Assembly: GCF_011250645.1 (NCBI RefSeq)
Contig: NZ_JAANNO010000004.1
Coordinates: 292,562-328,775, forward strand
Reading direction: 5' to 3'
Source: Motilibacter aurantiacus
Lineage (GTDB): Bacteria > Actinomycetota > Actinomycetes > Motilibacterales > Motilibacteraceae
DNA length: 36,214 nt
Under the pieces are notes generated by a model. That model was given only the letters and a program-made list of their open reading frames with translations, was not told the origin of the DNA and did not search any database. Both the position numbers and the translations under genes were made by a program. This document shows positions 24,000 through 31,897 of this stretch, one piece after another. How positions within the stretch are numbered: the first letter of the stretch is position 1; each line of letters begins with the position of its first letter.

Positions 24000-24512
24000 C
24001 TAGAACCTCTCGGGCACGTCGGGTGCCACCTCCAGGTCGTAGAACATGCCGAGGAAGACCAGGAGCACCATCCCGGCCACCGCGAGCACCGAGCCGAGCG
24101 CCAGCGGCCGCGCCCATGACGTGCGCCCCGCGTCGCTGCGCACGGCGAGCAGCCCGAGCAGCATGGCCAGCAGCCCCGGCGCCCAGAGGCCGGCGGCCGC
24201 CCACACGGACGAGCCCCAGCTCGGGCCCTCGTCGAACGTGGAGTAGAGCCGCAGCGTCGAGTAGAACTCGACCCTGCCCATGACGGCGGCGAGCGCGAGC
24301 ACGGCGGCGGCGACCGCGAGCGCCTCTGCTCCGACGGTGCGGCGCCGCGCGGCCGCGGGCCCTGCGTCCTCGTCGGCCTCGGCGTCCTCGTTTGCGTCAG
24401 CCGGGTCGAGGCCGAGCAGCTCGTCCTCGCTCAACACCTCCTCCGGAGGAGCCGCCTTCGGCCTGCCGTTCGGCCGCGGCTCGTCGGGCCTGCCGTCCCC
24501 CAGGATCTCCAT
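24000..24512 (-). CDS. hypothetical membrane protein with acidic N-terminus
   Basis: A 170-aa protein of no recognised family. Residues 1-58 are soluble, with an acidic stretch (DELLGLDPADANEDAEADEDAG). Three hydrophobic helices follow at about 62-80, 104-124 and 137-157, with a conserved-looking loop (VEFYSTLRLYSTFDEGPSWG) between the first two that should face outside. ATG 24512 has only a weak ribosome binding site. It converges on nfo with abutting stop codons. Codon use is like its neighbours. Confidence 0.75.
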   Translation of the reverse strand: MEILGDGRPDEPRPNGRPKAAPPEEVLSEDELLGLDPADANEDAEADEDAGPAAARRRTVGAEALAVAAAVLALAAVMGRVEFYSTLRLYSTFDEGPSWGSSVWAAAGLWAPGLLAMLLGLLAVRSDAGRTSWARPLALGSVLAVAGMVLLVFLGMFYDLEVAPDVPERF

Positions 24513-24590
24513 GCCAGGACGCTAGCCGAGTTCGCGCTCCGGGGTAGGAGCCGCGAAGAACGCCACCGGGAGCGCATCGAGGGAGGAGCC

Positions 24591-25416
24591 ATGGCGTTGG
24601 CGCGGACGTACCCGCACGGCGTGCCCAGCTGGGTCGACATCGAGCGGCCCGACCCGCACGGGGCGGCGGAGTTCTACGCGGGGCTGTTCGGCCGGGCGTT
24701 CCAGGACGCCCTGCCGACGGGCGCGCCGGAGGCGTCCCTCATCGCCTCGCTCGACGGCAGGGATGTGGCTGCGATCGGGTCCGGTAGCGCGAGCAGCCCG
24801 TGGCGGACGTACGTCGCGGTGGACGACGCCGGCGCGGCGGCGCGGGCGGTGACCAGGGCGGGAGGGACGTGACCGAGCCGCCGTGGGACGCCGGCCCGGG
24901 CGGCCGGGCCGCGGCCGGCGAGGACCCGCACGGCGCGGCGTTCCGGCTGTGGCAGGCGCGACGGCGGCTCGGGGTGCAGGTCGCGAACGTGCCGGGTGCC
25001 TGGAACGTCAGCATCCTGCACTCGCCGGACCCTGCGGCGTCGCTCGCGTTCTACGGGCAGGCCTTCGGCTGGTCCTCGCTCCCCGGCGACCCCGCACCGG
25101 GTTGGGCGATGGTCACGCTGCCGGGCTACGGCGCGCACCTCGCCTCGACCGTCGACCCCGGGATCTTCGAGCGGCAGAAGCTCGCGCCCGAGGGCTTCGC
25201 CGACGTCGTCGCCGGGATCGCGCGGGCGCGGGGCGGCGAGGCGCCGCGCTGGCACGTGCAGCTCACGGTGGCGGACCGCGACCGGTCGGCCGCGCACGTG
25301 CAGCAGCTGGGTGGGACGGTCGTCTCGACCACGAGACGCCGTCGACCGTCTAGGCCGTCGTGACCGACCCGGAGGGAGGCCGGCTCACGCTGAGCCAGCT
25401 CGTGCCGCAGGGGTGA
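24591..25416 (+). pseudogene. VOC (glyoxalase-fold) protein, broken by two frameshifts and a stop
   Basis: Joined across frames, this is a two-domain VOC-superfamily protein of about 275 aa. The first domain (GVPSWVDIERPDPHGAAEFYAGLFG, TYVAVDDAGAAARAVTRAGGT) stops at TGA 24870-24872; loss of one G near 24869 explains it, because the next frame continues VTEPPWDAGPGGRAAAGEDP. The second domain (VSILHSPDPAASLAFYGQAFGW, HLASTVDPGIFERQKLAPEGF, HVQLTVADRDRSAAHVQQLGG) leaves frame again near 25331, and the last part (AVVTDPEGGRLTLSQLVPQG) is preceded by an in-frame TAG at 25351-25353. ATG 24591 has a good GGAGGAG. Three lesions make decay more likely than sequencing error. Confidence 0.8.
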
Positions 25417-25420
25417 CGCG

Positions 25421-25447
25421 GCGGGTTCGCCAGAACCCGCTTTCCCC
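25421..25447 (+). terminator. intrinsic terminator after the VOC pseudogene
   Basis: GCGGGTTC (25421-25428) pairs perfectly with GAACCCGC (25433-25440) around GCCA and is followed by TTTCCCC. It lies five bases beyond the ancestral stop and isolates the aroF leader region. Confidence 0.7.
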
Positions 25448-25463
25448 GCGGATGCGGTGGGGT

Positions 25464-25469
25464 TAAGCT
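25464..25469 (+). promoter_or_regulatory. -10 box (TAAGCT) for the aroF leader transcript
   Basis: TAAGCT ends six bases before GTG 25476, so +1 should fall on the leader-peptide start codon. No Shine-Dalgarno sequence is present, implying leaderless translation of the leader peptide. No -35 is evident. Confidence 0.6.
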
Positions 25470-25475
25470 GCGTCC

Positions 25476-25550
25476 GTGGGTTTCCGGTTCTTTAGCTATG
25501 GCGACGCGCCCGAGGCAGCTCGGGCGGGGCGCCCGGCAGCTGCTGCCTGA
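25476..25550 (+). CDS. aromatic amino acid-sensing leader peptide upstream of aroF
   Basis: A 24-codon frame beginning GTG GGT TTC CGG TTC TTT AGC TAT and ending TGA (25548-25550). The peptide begins VGFRFFSYG and continues DAPEAARAGRPAAAA, so residues 3-8 contain three Phe and one Tyr, the products of the pathway that aroF feeds. Leader-peptide attenuation of a class I DAHP synthase gene is known in Corynebacterium. Ribosome stalling at scarce charged tRNA-Phe or tRNA-Tyr would select the antiterminated RNA fold (see 25508-25608). Confidence 0.8.
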   Translation: MGFRFFSYGDAPEAARAGRPAAAA

Positions 25551-25608
25551 GCCGCACCCGCACCGACAAACATCAGCCCCGGGCCGTCTGGCCCGGGGCT
25601 TTCTCGTT
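25508..25608 (+). promoter_or_regulatory. transcription attenuator of aroF (alternative hairpins and terminator)
   Basis: The terminator is AGCCCCGGGCC (25575-25585), loop GTCT, and GGCCCGGGGCT (25590-25600), a perfect 11-bp stem followed by TTTCTCGTT. Upstream lie competing structures: GCCCGAG (25508-25514) with CTCGGGC (25519-25525), GGGCG (25522-25526) with CGCCC (25530-25534), and GCCCGG (25531-25536), which can pair with CCGGGC (25579-25584) inside the terminator arm. The overlap of these segments with the leader frame is the layout expected for ribosome-mediated attenuation. The terminator lies 47 bases before the aroF start. Which upstream pairing is the true antiterminator needs RNA folding. 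Confidence 0.75.
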
Positions 25609-25647
25609 GCCGCACAACCCCTGTCGCAGTCCAGGAAGGAACGTCCG

Positions 25648-26688
25648 ATGGTCGTCGTCATGGCCCCCGAGGCCGCCGAGGAGCACATCCAGGCGGTCGT
25701 CGACCGCGTCGAGTCCGCGGGCGGGCGCGCGTTCGTGAGCCGCGGCGTCAGCCGCACGATCATCGGCCTCGTCGGCGACGTCACGCTCTTCGGCGGGTTC
25801 GAGCTCGACGCCATGCCCGGGGTCAGCGACGTCGTCCGGGTCAGCACGCCGTACAAGCTGGTCAGCCGCGAGCACCACCCGGCGATGACGACGGTCGAGG
25901 TCGGCGGGGTGCCGATCGGGCCCGGGACGTTCACGCTCGTCGCCGGCCCGTGCGCGGTCGAGACGCCCGAGCAGACGCTGGGCGCGGCGCAGATGGCCAA
26001 GGCAGCAGGGGCGACGCTGCTGCGCGGCGGGGCGTACAAGCCGCGCACGTCGCCGTACGCGTTCCAGGGGCTGGGCGAGCGCGGGCTGAAGATCCTGGCC
26101 GAGGTGCGCGAGGAGACCGGGCTGCCGGTGGTGACCGAGGTGGTCGACGCCCACGACGTGGAGCTCGTGGCGTCCTACGCGGACATGCTGCAGATCGGCA
26201 CCCGCAACGCGGCGAACTTCGGCCTCCTGCAGGCGGTCGGAGCGGCCGGCAAGCCGGTGCTCCTCAAGCGCGGGATGTCCGCGACGATCGAGGAGTGGCT
26301 GATGGCCGCCGAGTACATCGCCCAGCGCGGCAACCTCGACATCGTGCTGTGCGAGCGCGGCATCCGCACCTTCGAGACCGCGACCCGCAACACCCTGGAC
26401 ATCAGCGCGGTGCCGGTCGTCAACGCGCTCTCGCATCTGCCGGTCATGATCGACCCCTCGCACTCGGGCGGGCGGCGAGACCTGGTCCTGCCGCTCTCGC
26501 GCGCCGCGATCGCGGTCGGCGCCGACGGGATCCTCGTCGACGTGCACCCGCATCCGGAGACGGCGCTGTGCGACGGGCCGCAGGCGCTGGTCGACTCGGA
26601 CCTGCGCGCGCTCGCCGCGGTCGTACGCCAGCTGCCGCCGCTGCTCGGGCGCGCTCCGGCTCCGGCGGCCCCGGTGGCGGTGGGGTGA
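25648..26688 (+). CDS. aroF: class I 3-deoxy-7-phosphoheptulonate (DAHP) synthase
   Basis: A 346-aa DAHP synthase joining phosphoenolpyruvate and erythrose 4-phosphate, the first shikimate-pathway step. Residues ~1-70 form a ferredoxin-like regulatory domain (EEHIQAVVDRVESAGGRAF, GDVTLFGGFELDAMPGV). The TIM-barrel catalytic domain shows VAGPCAVETPEQ (metal-binding Cys ~residue 98), LLRGGAYKPRTSPYAFQG, VVTEVVDAHD, MLQIGTRNAANFGLL, VLLKRGMSAT, VLCERGIRTFE, VMIDPSHSGGRRD and DGILVDVHPHPETALCDG. The type is the AroA(beta)/KDO8P-synthase-like group. ATG 25648 has GGAAGGA upstream. It is preceded by the attenuator; expression should rise when Phe or Tyr is scarce. A second, unrelated-class DAHP synthase is at 33604. 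Confidence 0.95.
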   Translation: MVVVMAPEAAEEHIQAVVDRVESAGGRAFVSRGVSRTIIGLVGDVTLFGGFELDAMPGVSDVVRVSTPYKLVSREHHPAMTTVEVGGVPIGPGTFTLVAGPCAVETPEQTLGAAQMAKAAGATLLRGGAYKPRTSPYAFQGLGERGLKILAEVREETGLPVVTEVVDAHDVELVASYADMLQIGTRNAANFGLLQAVGAAGKPVLLKRGMSATIEEWLMAAEYIAQRGNLDIVLCERGIRTFETATRNTLDISAVPVVNALSHLPVMIDPSHSGGRRDLVLPLSRAAIAVGADGILVDVHPHPETALCDGPQALVDSDLRALAAVVRQLPPLLGRAPAPAAPVAVG

Positions 26689-26715
26689 CCGCGGCACGGC
26701 CTGGTGCCGGACGGC

Positions 26716-26742
26716 GTGGCTGAGACGCACCTGGCGGGGTAT
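26716..26742 (+). promoter_or_regulatory. possible sigma-B-type promoter
   Basis: GTGGC (26716-26720) and GGGTAT (26737-26742), 16 bases apart, resemble actinobacterial stress promoters, mainly in the -10. A 7-bp hairpin, CAGCGAG with CTCGCTG (26759-26779), lies in the leader 24 bases before the start codon. Confidence 0.35.
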
Positions 26743-26802
26743 GCGCCGTTCGCCCCGACAGCGAGAGCAGTGCTCGCTGGCAACGGAATTCGAGGAGCAA
26801 CG

Positions 26803-27072
26803 ATGCCCGAGGTCGCGCAGCCGTTCAACGACGACTCGATCAAGGTCCGCCAGCTCAGTCACTACCAGTTCAGCTGGGTGGCGGGCGAGCCGGCGCAGAA
26901 GGGGACGTTCACCCTGCAGCTCGTGCTGGACCAGGGTGCCTGGGAAGAGGTCCTGACGCTCGACGCGGACGACGCCGACGTCCTGCAGGACCTGCTGGTC
27001 AACACCAAGACGGTGCACTACGACGTCAGCCGGCGGACGCTGATGTTCGGGGTCACGCCGACCGGGAGCTGA
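26803..27072 (+). CDS. conserved actinobacterial protein of unknown function
   Basis: An 89-aa soluble protein starting MPEVAQPFNDDSIKVRQLSH with FSWVAGEPAQKGTFTLQLVLD, then WEEVLTLDADDADVLQDLL and VHYDVSRRTLMFGVTPTG. It looks like a small single-domain beta-rich fold. Comparable proteins occur in streptomycetes and relatives, to my knowledge without assigned function. ATG 26803 has CGAGGAGC upstream and a strong terminator-like hairpin after the stop, so it is a single-gene unit, perhaps stress-controlled. Confidence 0.8.
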   Translation: MPEVAQPFNDDSIKVRQLSHYQFSWVAGEPAQKGTFTLQLVLDQGAWEEVLTLDADDADVLQDLLVNTKTVHYDVSRRTLMFGVTPTGS

Positions 27073-27083
27073 GCCGTCCGCTC

Positions 27084-27120
27084 GGACCAGGGGCGCCGCC
27101 ACGGCGGCGCCCCCTGGTCC
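27084..27120 (+). terminator. strong terminator hairpin after the 89-aa gene
   Basis: GGACCAGGGGCGCCGC pairs with GCGGCGCC and CCTGGTCC, a stem of about 16 bp with one bulged C and a short loop. Followed by CGTTCC, a weak U-run. Confidence 0.65.
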
Positions 27121-27232
27121 CGTTCCGGCTCGACGCCCCATGCGGGGAAAGCGGCTCGGCTGCTGCGCCCGCCGCCGATGAGAACCTCCCCCTCGCCAGG
27201 TCGACAGGTCGGAGATCGACGAAGGGGAACGC

Positions 27233-27765
27233 ATGCGCAGGATGGTGGCCTAGGAGCTCATGTCGCTCGACGGTGTCGGCGAAGAGCCGGGCGACTGGAT
27301 GTTCGACGTCGACGAGGCGGTCTTCGTCAACCTCGCGGAGGTCATCGGCACGCAGGACAGCATGCTGCTCCGGCGCGGGACGTACGACTACTGGGCGGGG
27401 TACTGGCCGACCTCGGGCGTCGAGCCCTTCGCGAGCTTCATCAACCGGCTCCGAAGCACGTCTTCACGTCGACCCCGCTCTCCGTGCCGTGGCAGGGCTC
27501 CGTCGTCGTGTCCGAGCCGATGGTCGGGTACGTCCGGGCGCTGAAGGAGGCCGAGGGCGGCGACATCGGGGTGCACGCGAGCCTGACGCTGCTCCACGCG
27601 CTGCTGGCCGAGGGCCTCGTCGACGAGCTGCGCCTCGTGGTCCCGCCGACGCTGGCCGGGCGGGGCCGGCCGCTCTTCGAGGGAGGGGCGCTGCGCCGGC
27701 TCACGCTGCTCGACGTGGCCCGGACGGACGGCGGGGCGTTGCTGCTGCACGACACGATGCGCTGA
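27233..27765 (+). pseudogene. dihydrofolate reductase-like (RibD C-terminal) protein, broken
   Basis: The joined frame would encode about 178 aa of the DHFR/RibD_C family: MRRMVA, then ELMSLDGV, GDWMFDVDEAVFVNLAEVIG, RGTYDYWAGYWP, PKHVFTSTPLSV, SEPMVGYVRALKEAEGGDIGV, DELRLVVPPTLAGRGRPLFE and LLLHDTMR. An in-frame TAG at 27251-27253 (after MRRMVA) replaces what is probably a Tyr codon, and one base is lost at 27449-27450, moving the rest to another frame. The intact relatives use NADPH but mostly lack known substrates. Two independent lesions point to decay; restart at ATG 27260 would still give only the N-terminal half. Confidence 0.8.
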
Positions 27766-27950
27766 CCGGCAAGCTCCGCTCGGGGCGCTCGTCCGTTCGG
27801 CGGGAGCAGCCGGAGAAAGTTCTCGCCGGGGCAATGGACACACAATCCGGTTCCGGAGAATGCCGTACGCCCTCGATGCGTGGAAAACTCCGGAAGTGCC
27901 GTCGTCCGACGGCCTGGGCAGCGTCGCCCATCCCACACCGGAGGACGCCC

Positions 27951-29573
27951 GTGAGACGGCAGATGCTCTCGTTGACAGCGGCCCTGGCTGCCGCGGCCTC
28001 CCTCGCCCTGCCGACAGCGGCCGCGGACGCGGCGCCGTCGCCGGCGGTGGCCGACGTACCGGTCGTCGTCCCTGCGAGCAGCCCGGACGTGCTCCACCTC
28101 GGACGCTGGGACCGCTCCGCGGCAGCGTCGACCACGGTGAGCTCCGGCTCACGCATGATCCTCCGATTCACCGGAGCGCACATCGCCCTGTTGCTCGACC
28201 AGAGCGGCATCACGCTTCCGCCGCAGGTGTACGCCGCGATCGACGGGGCGCCCCCCGTCCTCGTCAGCGCCAACAGCAACCGCATCGACCTCACCCCCGC
28301 GGCGCTGCCCGCAGGCGCACACGAGCTGGTGCTAGCCGTCAAGGACGTCGACGAGGGCGGCAACCGCTGGAACCCGCCACTGCGCTCGGCCTTGAGGGTC
28401 ACCGGCTTCGAGATCGACCCCGGCGCGACCTCGACGCCGTCGCCGGCGCCCACGGGACCGCGCATCGAGTTCCTCGGGGACTCGATCACGCAGGGCGTGC
28501 GCGCGCTGAACACGCAGCCAGGCGTCACAGGGTCCGACGCGACCAAGGGCTTCGCCTGGCTGACCGGCAACGCCTTCGGGGGCAATTTCCGCCAGGTCGG
28601 CTTCGGCGCCCAGGGCCTCACCCGGCCGGGCAACGGAAACGTCCCCGTCGTGTCAGCGAGCCTGACGTCCAACTACCGCGGGTCGCCGATCGACCCGACG
28701 TACGTCCCGGACGCCGTCGTCATCAACCAGGGCGCCAACGACGCGCTCGCCAACACCAACCCCACCACGTTCCGCACCGCGTACGAGGCCTACCTCCGGC
28801 AGGTCCGGGCGCTCTGGCCGAACGCATGGATCTTCGCCATGCGCCCGTTCGGTGGCCACATGGCGGCGTCCGTCGCGGCGGCGGTCCCCGCCGTCGGGGA
28901 CCCGCGCATCGTCTACGTGGACACCACCGGGTGGGTCCCCCGCCTGCAGACGACCGACGACCTCCACCCCAGCGTCGTGGGGCACCAGAACGCGGCGCGC
29001 CGGCTCGTCAAGGTCATCGAGCGTCGCACCGGCTGGCAGGCCGCGGACATCGACCGCGCCAGGGCCGGGCTGCTCGCGCTCGGCGGGCCGCGCGGGTTCG
29101 AGGGCTCAGGCGCGGTGACATGGCAGGCGGGGCAGAACGTGAGCGCTGCCGCGCCGGGCACCCCGGCGTACGAGGGCTCGACCGCGCTGCAGGTGACGTC
29201 CGCGGCCGCGCCCCTCGGCGAGTGGCGGACCATCGACCTGACCGCCCGGGCCCACCTGTCCACCAAGGCCCAGGAGATCTTCGCCTTCGTCCGCCCGGTC
29301 CCGGCCCGGGCCCTCGACGTGCGGCTGCGCGTCGTGCGGGGCGGCCGGGTCTACGAGAGCGCCGTCTCGGCGCTGCCGAACCTCGCCGCCTTCATCCCGT
29401 GGAACCGGGTCGCGGTCGCGGTGCTGGGCCAGGGCCGGGTCACGGACGTCTCCGTGAGCGTTCGCGCGGCCGGGGGCACCAGCACCACGCCCGGACTGGT
29501 GTCCTTCGTGGTCGACGACCTCGGGTGGACCGACACGGCGACGGCGCTGACGTCGATCCCCGTGCCGGGCTGA
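27951..29573 (+). CDS. secreted SGNH/GDSL esterase, CE2-like
   Basis: A 540-aa protein with a signal peptide (MLSLTAALAAAASLALPTAAADAAP, cleavage near 25-30). An N-terminal jelly-roll domain (~35-155) with a Thr/Ser/Pro linker precedes an SGNH hydrolase domain (~160-370) and a C-terminal beta-rich domain (~375-540) that may bind carbohydrate. Catalytic S178 is in FLGDSITQG, the GxND block is G261-A-N263-D264 in INQGANDA, and D336/D337 with H339 lie in DDLHPSVVGHQ. The layout is that of carbohydrate esterase family 2 (acetylesterases on plant or cell-wall polysaccharides). GTG 27951 has GGAGGA upstream. Substrate is unknown. Confidence 0.88.
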   Translation: MRRQMLSLTAALAAAASLALPTAAADAAPSPAVADVPVVVPASSPDVLHLGRWDRSAAASTTVSSGSRMILRFTGAHIALLLDQSGITLPPQVYAAIDGAPPVLVSANSNRIDLTPAALPAGAHELVLAVKDVDEGGNRWNPPLRSALRVTGFEIDPGATSTPSPAPTGPRIEFLGDSITQGVRALNTQPGVTGSDATKGFAWLTGNAFGGNFRQVGFGAQGLTRPGNGNVPVVSASLTSNYRGSPIDPTYVPDAVVINQGANDALANTNPTTFRTAYEAYLRQVRALWPNAWIFAMRPFGGHMAASVAAAVPAVGDPRIVYVDTTGWVPRLQTTDDLHPSVVGHQNAARRLVKVIERRTGWQAADIDRARAGLLALGGPRGFEGSGAVTWQAGQNVSAAAPGTPAYEGSTALQVTSAAAPLGEWRTIDLTARAHLSTKAQEIFAFVRPVPARALDVRLRVVRGGRVYESAVSALPNLAAFIPWNRVAVAVLGQGRVTDVSVSVRAAGGTSTTPGLVSFVVDDLGWTDTATALTSIPVPG

Positions 29574-29625
29574 GCGACGCTCGTAGCGGGGCAGGGCGCT
29601 GCAGCCGTATCACGCGCAGCGCCGA

Positions 29626-29672
29626 CCCGCGGACGCGCCTCCGACCTGCCCGGTAGGAGGCGCGTCCGCGGG
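29626..29672. terminator. perfect 17-bp stem terminator between converging genes
   Basis: CCCGCGGACGCGCCTCC (29626-29642) and its exact reverse complement (29656-29672) enclose a 13-base loop. It lies between the esterase stop and the PPOX stop and may serve both strands, although no U-run follows. Confidence 0.65.
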
Positions 29673-29685
29673 ACGTCCCTGCGCC

Positions 29686-30168
29686 TCAGAGCTCGACGAC
29701 CTCGTTCTCCGCGCCCTCGATCCGCTCCCCCTTGACCTTCGCCTTGGCGAAGCTGAGCAGCGTCATCACCTTGCCGCCCGGGGTGTCCCAGTACTCCGCG
29801 CTGTCCGCGTGGATCTTCACCAGGACGAGCCCGGGGGTCTCGGGGCCGTCCGGGAACCACGCCTCGAGCCCGGCGTTCCACAGCTCCTTGGCCTTGGCGA
29901 CGTCGCGCACGATCTCGGCGTTGCCGGCAACGGAGACCCAGGAGCTGCCGGAGGAGAACGCGACGTTCACCGCGTGCCCGTGCCGGATCTGGCCCACCTT
30001 GCGCGAGTCCTCGTCCGAGGCGAACCACAGGTCGCCGTCGAACTCGACCTGCTGCACCGCCATCGGGCGGCTGACCAGATGGCCGTCGTCGTCGAGCGTC
30101 GTCAGCATGCAGGTCTTGATGTCCTTGATGAGCTCGGCGACCTTCTTGACGCCGTCCTCGTTGGCCAT
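29686..30168 (-). CDS. pyridoxamine 5'-phosphate oxidase family (general stress) protein
   Basis: A 160-aa split-barrel flavin-binding protein of the general stress protein 26 type (COG3871-like). Features: KTCMLTTLDDDGHLVSRPMAV (~residues 18-38), DLWFASDEDSRKVGQIRHG, VNVAFSSGSSWVSVAGNAEIV and WFPDGPETPGLVLVKIHADSAEYWDTPGG. FMN, F420 or heme may be the ligand; the sequence does not decide. ATG 30168 has GAGGA upstream. It diverges from the photolyase gene across 116 bases. Confidence 0.88.
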   Translation of the reverse strand: MANEDGVKKVAELIKDIKTCMLTTLDDDGHLVSRPMAVQQVEFDGDLWFASDEDSRKVGQIRHGHAVNVAFSSGSSWVSVAGNAEIVRDVAKAKELWNAGLEAWFPDGPETPGLVLVKIHADSAEYWDTPGGKVMTLLSFAKAKVKGERIEGAENEVVEL

Positions 30169-30272
30169 GAGCGTCCTCGTCCTCTTCGCGGTTGGCTTCG
30201 CGCCGGAGCCTCCCCAAGCCCCGCCGCGGGCACACCCGCACGTCCCGGGTCGCGGGCGGCCCCTCAGGCCCG

Positions 30273-30278
30273 CAGACT
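30273..30278 (+). promoter_or_regulatory. possible -10 box (CAGACT) of a leaderless photolyase transcript
   Basis: CAGACT ends six bases before GTG 30285, and no Shine-Dalgarno sequence is present. It departs from TANNNT at the first base, so this is tentative. Confidence 0.35.
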
Positions 30279-30284
30279 TGCGCG

Positions 30285-31778
30285 GTGACGCGACGGTGGC
30301 TGTTCGCGGACCAGCTCGGGCCGCACTTCCTCGATGACCCCGCCCAGCCGGTGCTCCTCGTGGAGTCGCGTGCCGTCCTGGCACGCCACCGGTTCCACCG
30401 GCAGAAGGCGCACCTCGTGCTCTCGGCGCTCCGCCACCGGGCGCGAGAGCTCGGCGACCAGGCGGTCTTCGTGCAGGCGCGGACCTACGCCGAGGCGCGC
30501 TCGCACGTGGCCGAGCCGCTGTCCGTGTGCGCCCCGACCTCACGCGGCGCCCTCGACCTGGTACGCCGGCTGCCCGACGTGCAGGTGCTGCCCGAGCGGG
30601 GGTTCGCCAGCTCGCGCGCCGACTTCGAGCGGTGGGCGACCGACCGCCGGCGGCTCGTGATGGAGGACTTCTACCGCGACGCCCGGCGCCGCCTCGGGCT
30701 GCTGCTCGAGCCCGACGGCGGCCCGGTGGGCGGGCACTGGAACTACGACACCGAGAACCGCGAGCCTCCTCCGCGGGCACCGCGTGGCACCGACGCGCCG
30801 GCGGTGCTGGACGTACCCGAGCCGTGGTGGCCGGAGGAGGACGACATCGACGGGGAGGTGCGGGCCGACCTCGACCGGTGGGAAGCGTCGGGCGAAGTCA
30901 CCTTCGTGGGACGGGACGGCCCCCGGCGCTTCGCGGTCACGCACACCGAGGCCCGGTACGCGCTCCACACGTTCTTGCGGAAGCGACTGCCGGCGTTCGG
31001 CCCCGTCGAGGACGCGATGCTGCACGCCGACTGGACGATGGCGCACTCGCTGCTCTCCCCCAGCATGAACCTCGGCCTGCTCGACCCGTTGGAGTGCGCC
31101 CGGGCGGCCGAAGCGGAGTTCCGGAACGGCCGGGCTCCGCTGGCGAGCGTGGAGGGCTACGTCCGCCAGCTCATCGGCTGGCGGGACTACATGTTCCACG
31201 TCTACTGGCACTTCGGCCCGGACTACGGCAAGCACAACTACATGGCGGCACGGCGGAAGCTCCCCCGCTGGTTCGCAGACCTCGACGCGGACGCCGTCGA
31301 GGCCGCGTGCCTGTCCGACGTGCTAGCCGGCGTGCGCGATCGCGCCTGGGTGCACCACATCCCGCGGCTCATGGTGCTCGGCAACTACGCGCTGCAGCGC
31401 GGCTGGAGCCCCCAGGAGCTGCGCGACTGGTTCCACTACTCGTTCCTCGACGGCTACGAGTGGGTCATGGCGGCGAACGTGATCGGCATGTCGCAGCACG
31501 CGGACGGCGGGCTCATGGCCACCAAGCCGTACGCGGCCGGCGGGGCGTACATCGACCGCATGAGCGACTACTGCGGCGGCTGCCGGTACGACCCCAAGCA
31601 CCGGCGCGGCGACGACGCCTGCCCCTACACCGCGGGCTACTGGGCGTTCCTCGCGCGCAACCGCGAGCGGCTCGAGGGGAACCGGCGCATGGTGCAGCCG
31701 TTGCGCGGGCTGGGCAGGCTGGCGGACCTGGACGAGGTGGTGGAGCAGGAGAAGGCGCGGGCGTCGAAGGCCCCGTGA
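30285..31778 (+). CDS. Fe-S cryptochrome/photolyase (PhrB-like, (6-4)-type)
   Basis: A 497-aa protein of the prokaryotic FeS-BCP photolyase group (formerly deoxyribodipyrimidine photolyase-related). N-terminal Rossmann part: WLFADQLGPHFLD, VLLVESRAVLARHRFHRQK. The helical FAD domain includes SPSMNLGLLDPLECA, YVRQLIGWRDYMFHVYWH, IPRLMVLGNYAL and DGYEWVMAANVIGMSQHADGG. Four cysteines for a 4Fe-4S cluster are C342, C430, C433 and C446; their spacing (88, 91, 104) equals that of Agrobacterium PhrB. PhrB-type enzymes repair (6-4) photoproducts and use a 6,7-dimethyl-8-ribityllumazine antenna. GTG 30285 gives the N-terminus expected for the family. Confidence 0.92.
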   Translation: MTRRWLFADQLGPHFLDDPAQPVLLVESRAVLARHRFHRQKAHLVLSALRHRARELGDQAVFVQARTYAEARSHVAEPLSVCAPTSRGALDLVRRLPDVQVLPERGFASSRADFERWATDRRRLVMEDFYRDARRRLGLLLEPDGGPVGGHWNYDTENREPPPRAPRGTDAPAVLDVPEPWWPEEDDIDGEVRADLDRWEASGEVTFVGRDGPRRFAVTHTEARYALHTFLRKRLPAFGPVEDAMLHADWTMAHSLLSPSMNLGLLDPLECARAAEAEFRNGRAPLASVEGYVRQLIGWRDYMFHVYWHFGPDYGKHNYMAARRKLPRWFADLDADAVEAACLSDVLAGVRDRAWVHHIPRLMVLGNYALQRGWSPQELRDWFHYSFLDGYEWVMAANVIGMSQHADGGLMATKPYAAGGAYIDRMSDYCGGCRYDPKHRRGDDACPYTAGYWAFLARNRERLEGNRRMVQPLRGLGRLADLDEVVEQEKARASKAP

Positions 31779-31897
31779 GCGTCCGGTAGTCGCTGCGGCC
31801 CGGGCGCCAGCCGGCGAGGGACGCTCGGCGCTCCTGGCGTGCCGCTCTCGCTCCTCGGCGCAGCGAGGGCCTCGACAGCTCCGCGTCCGGGTGAAGC

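Noticed and set aside
24530-24547. Sigma-B promoter before the VOC pseudogene (GGGGTAGG)
   Set aside because: The -10-like sequence is present but no GTTT-type -35 lies at an acceptable distance.
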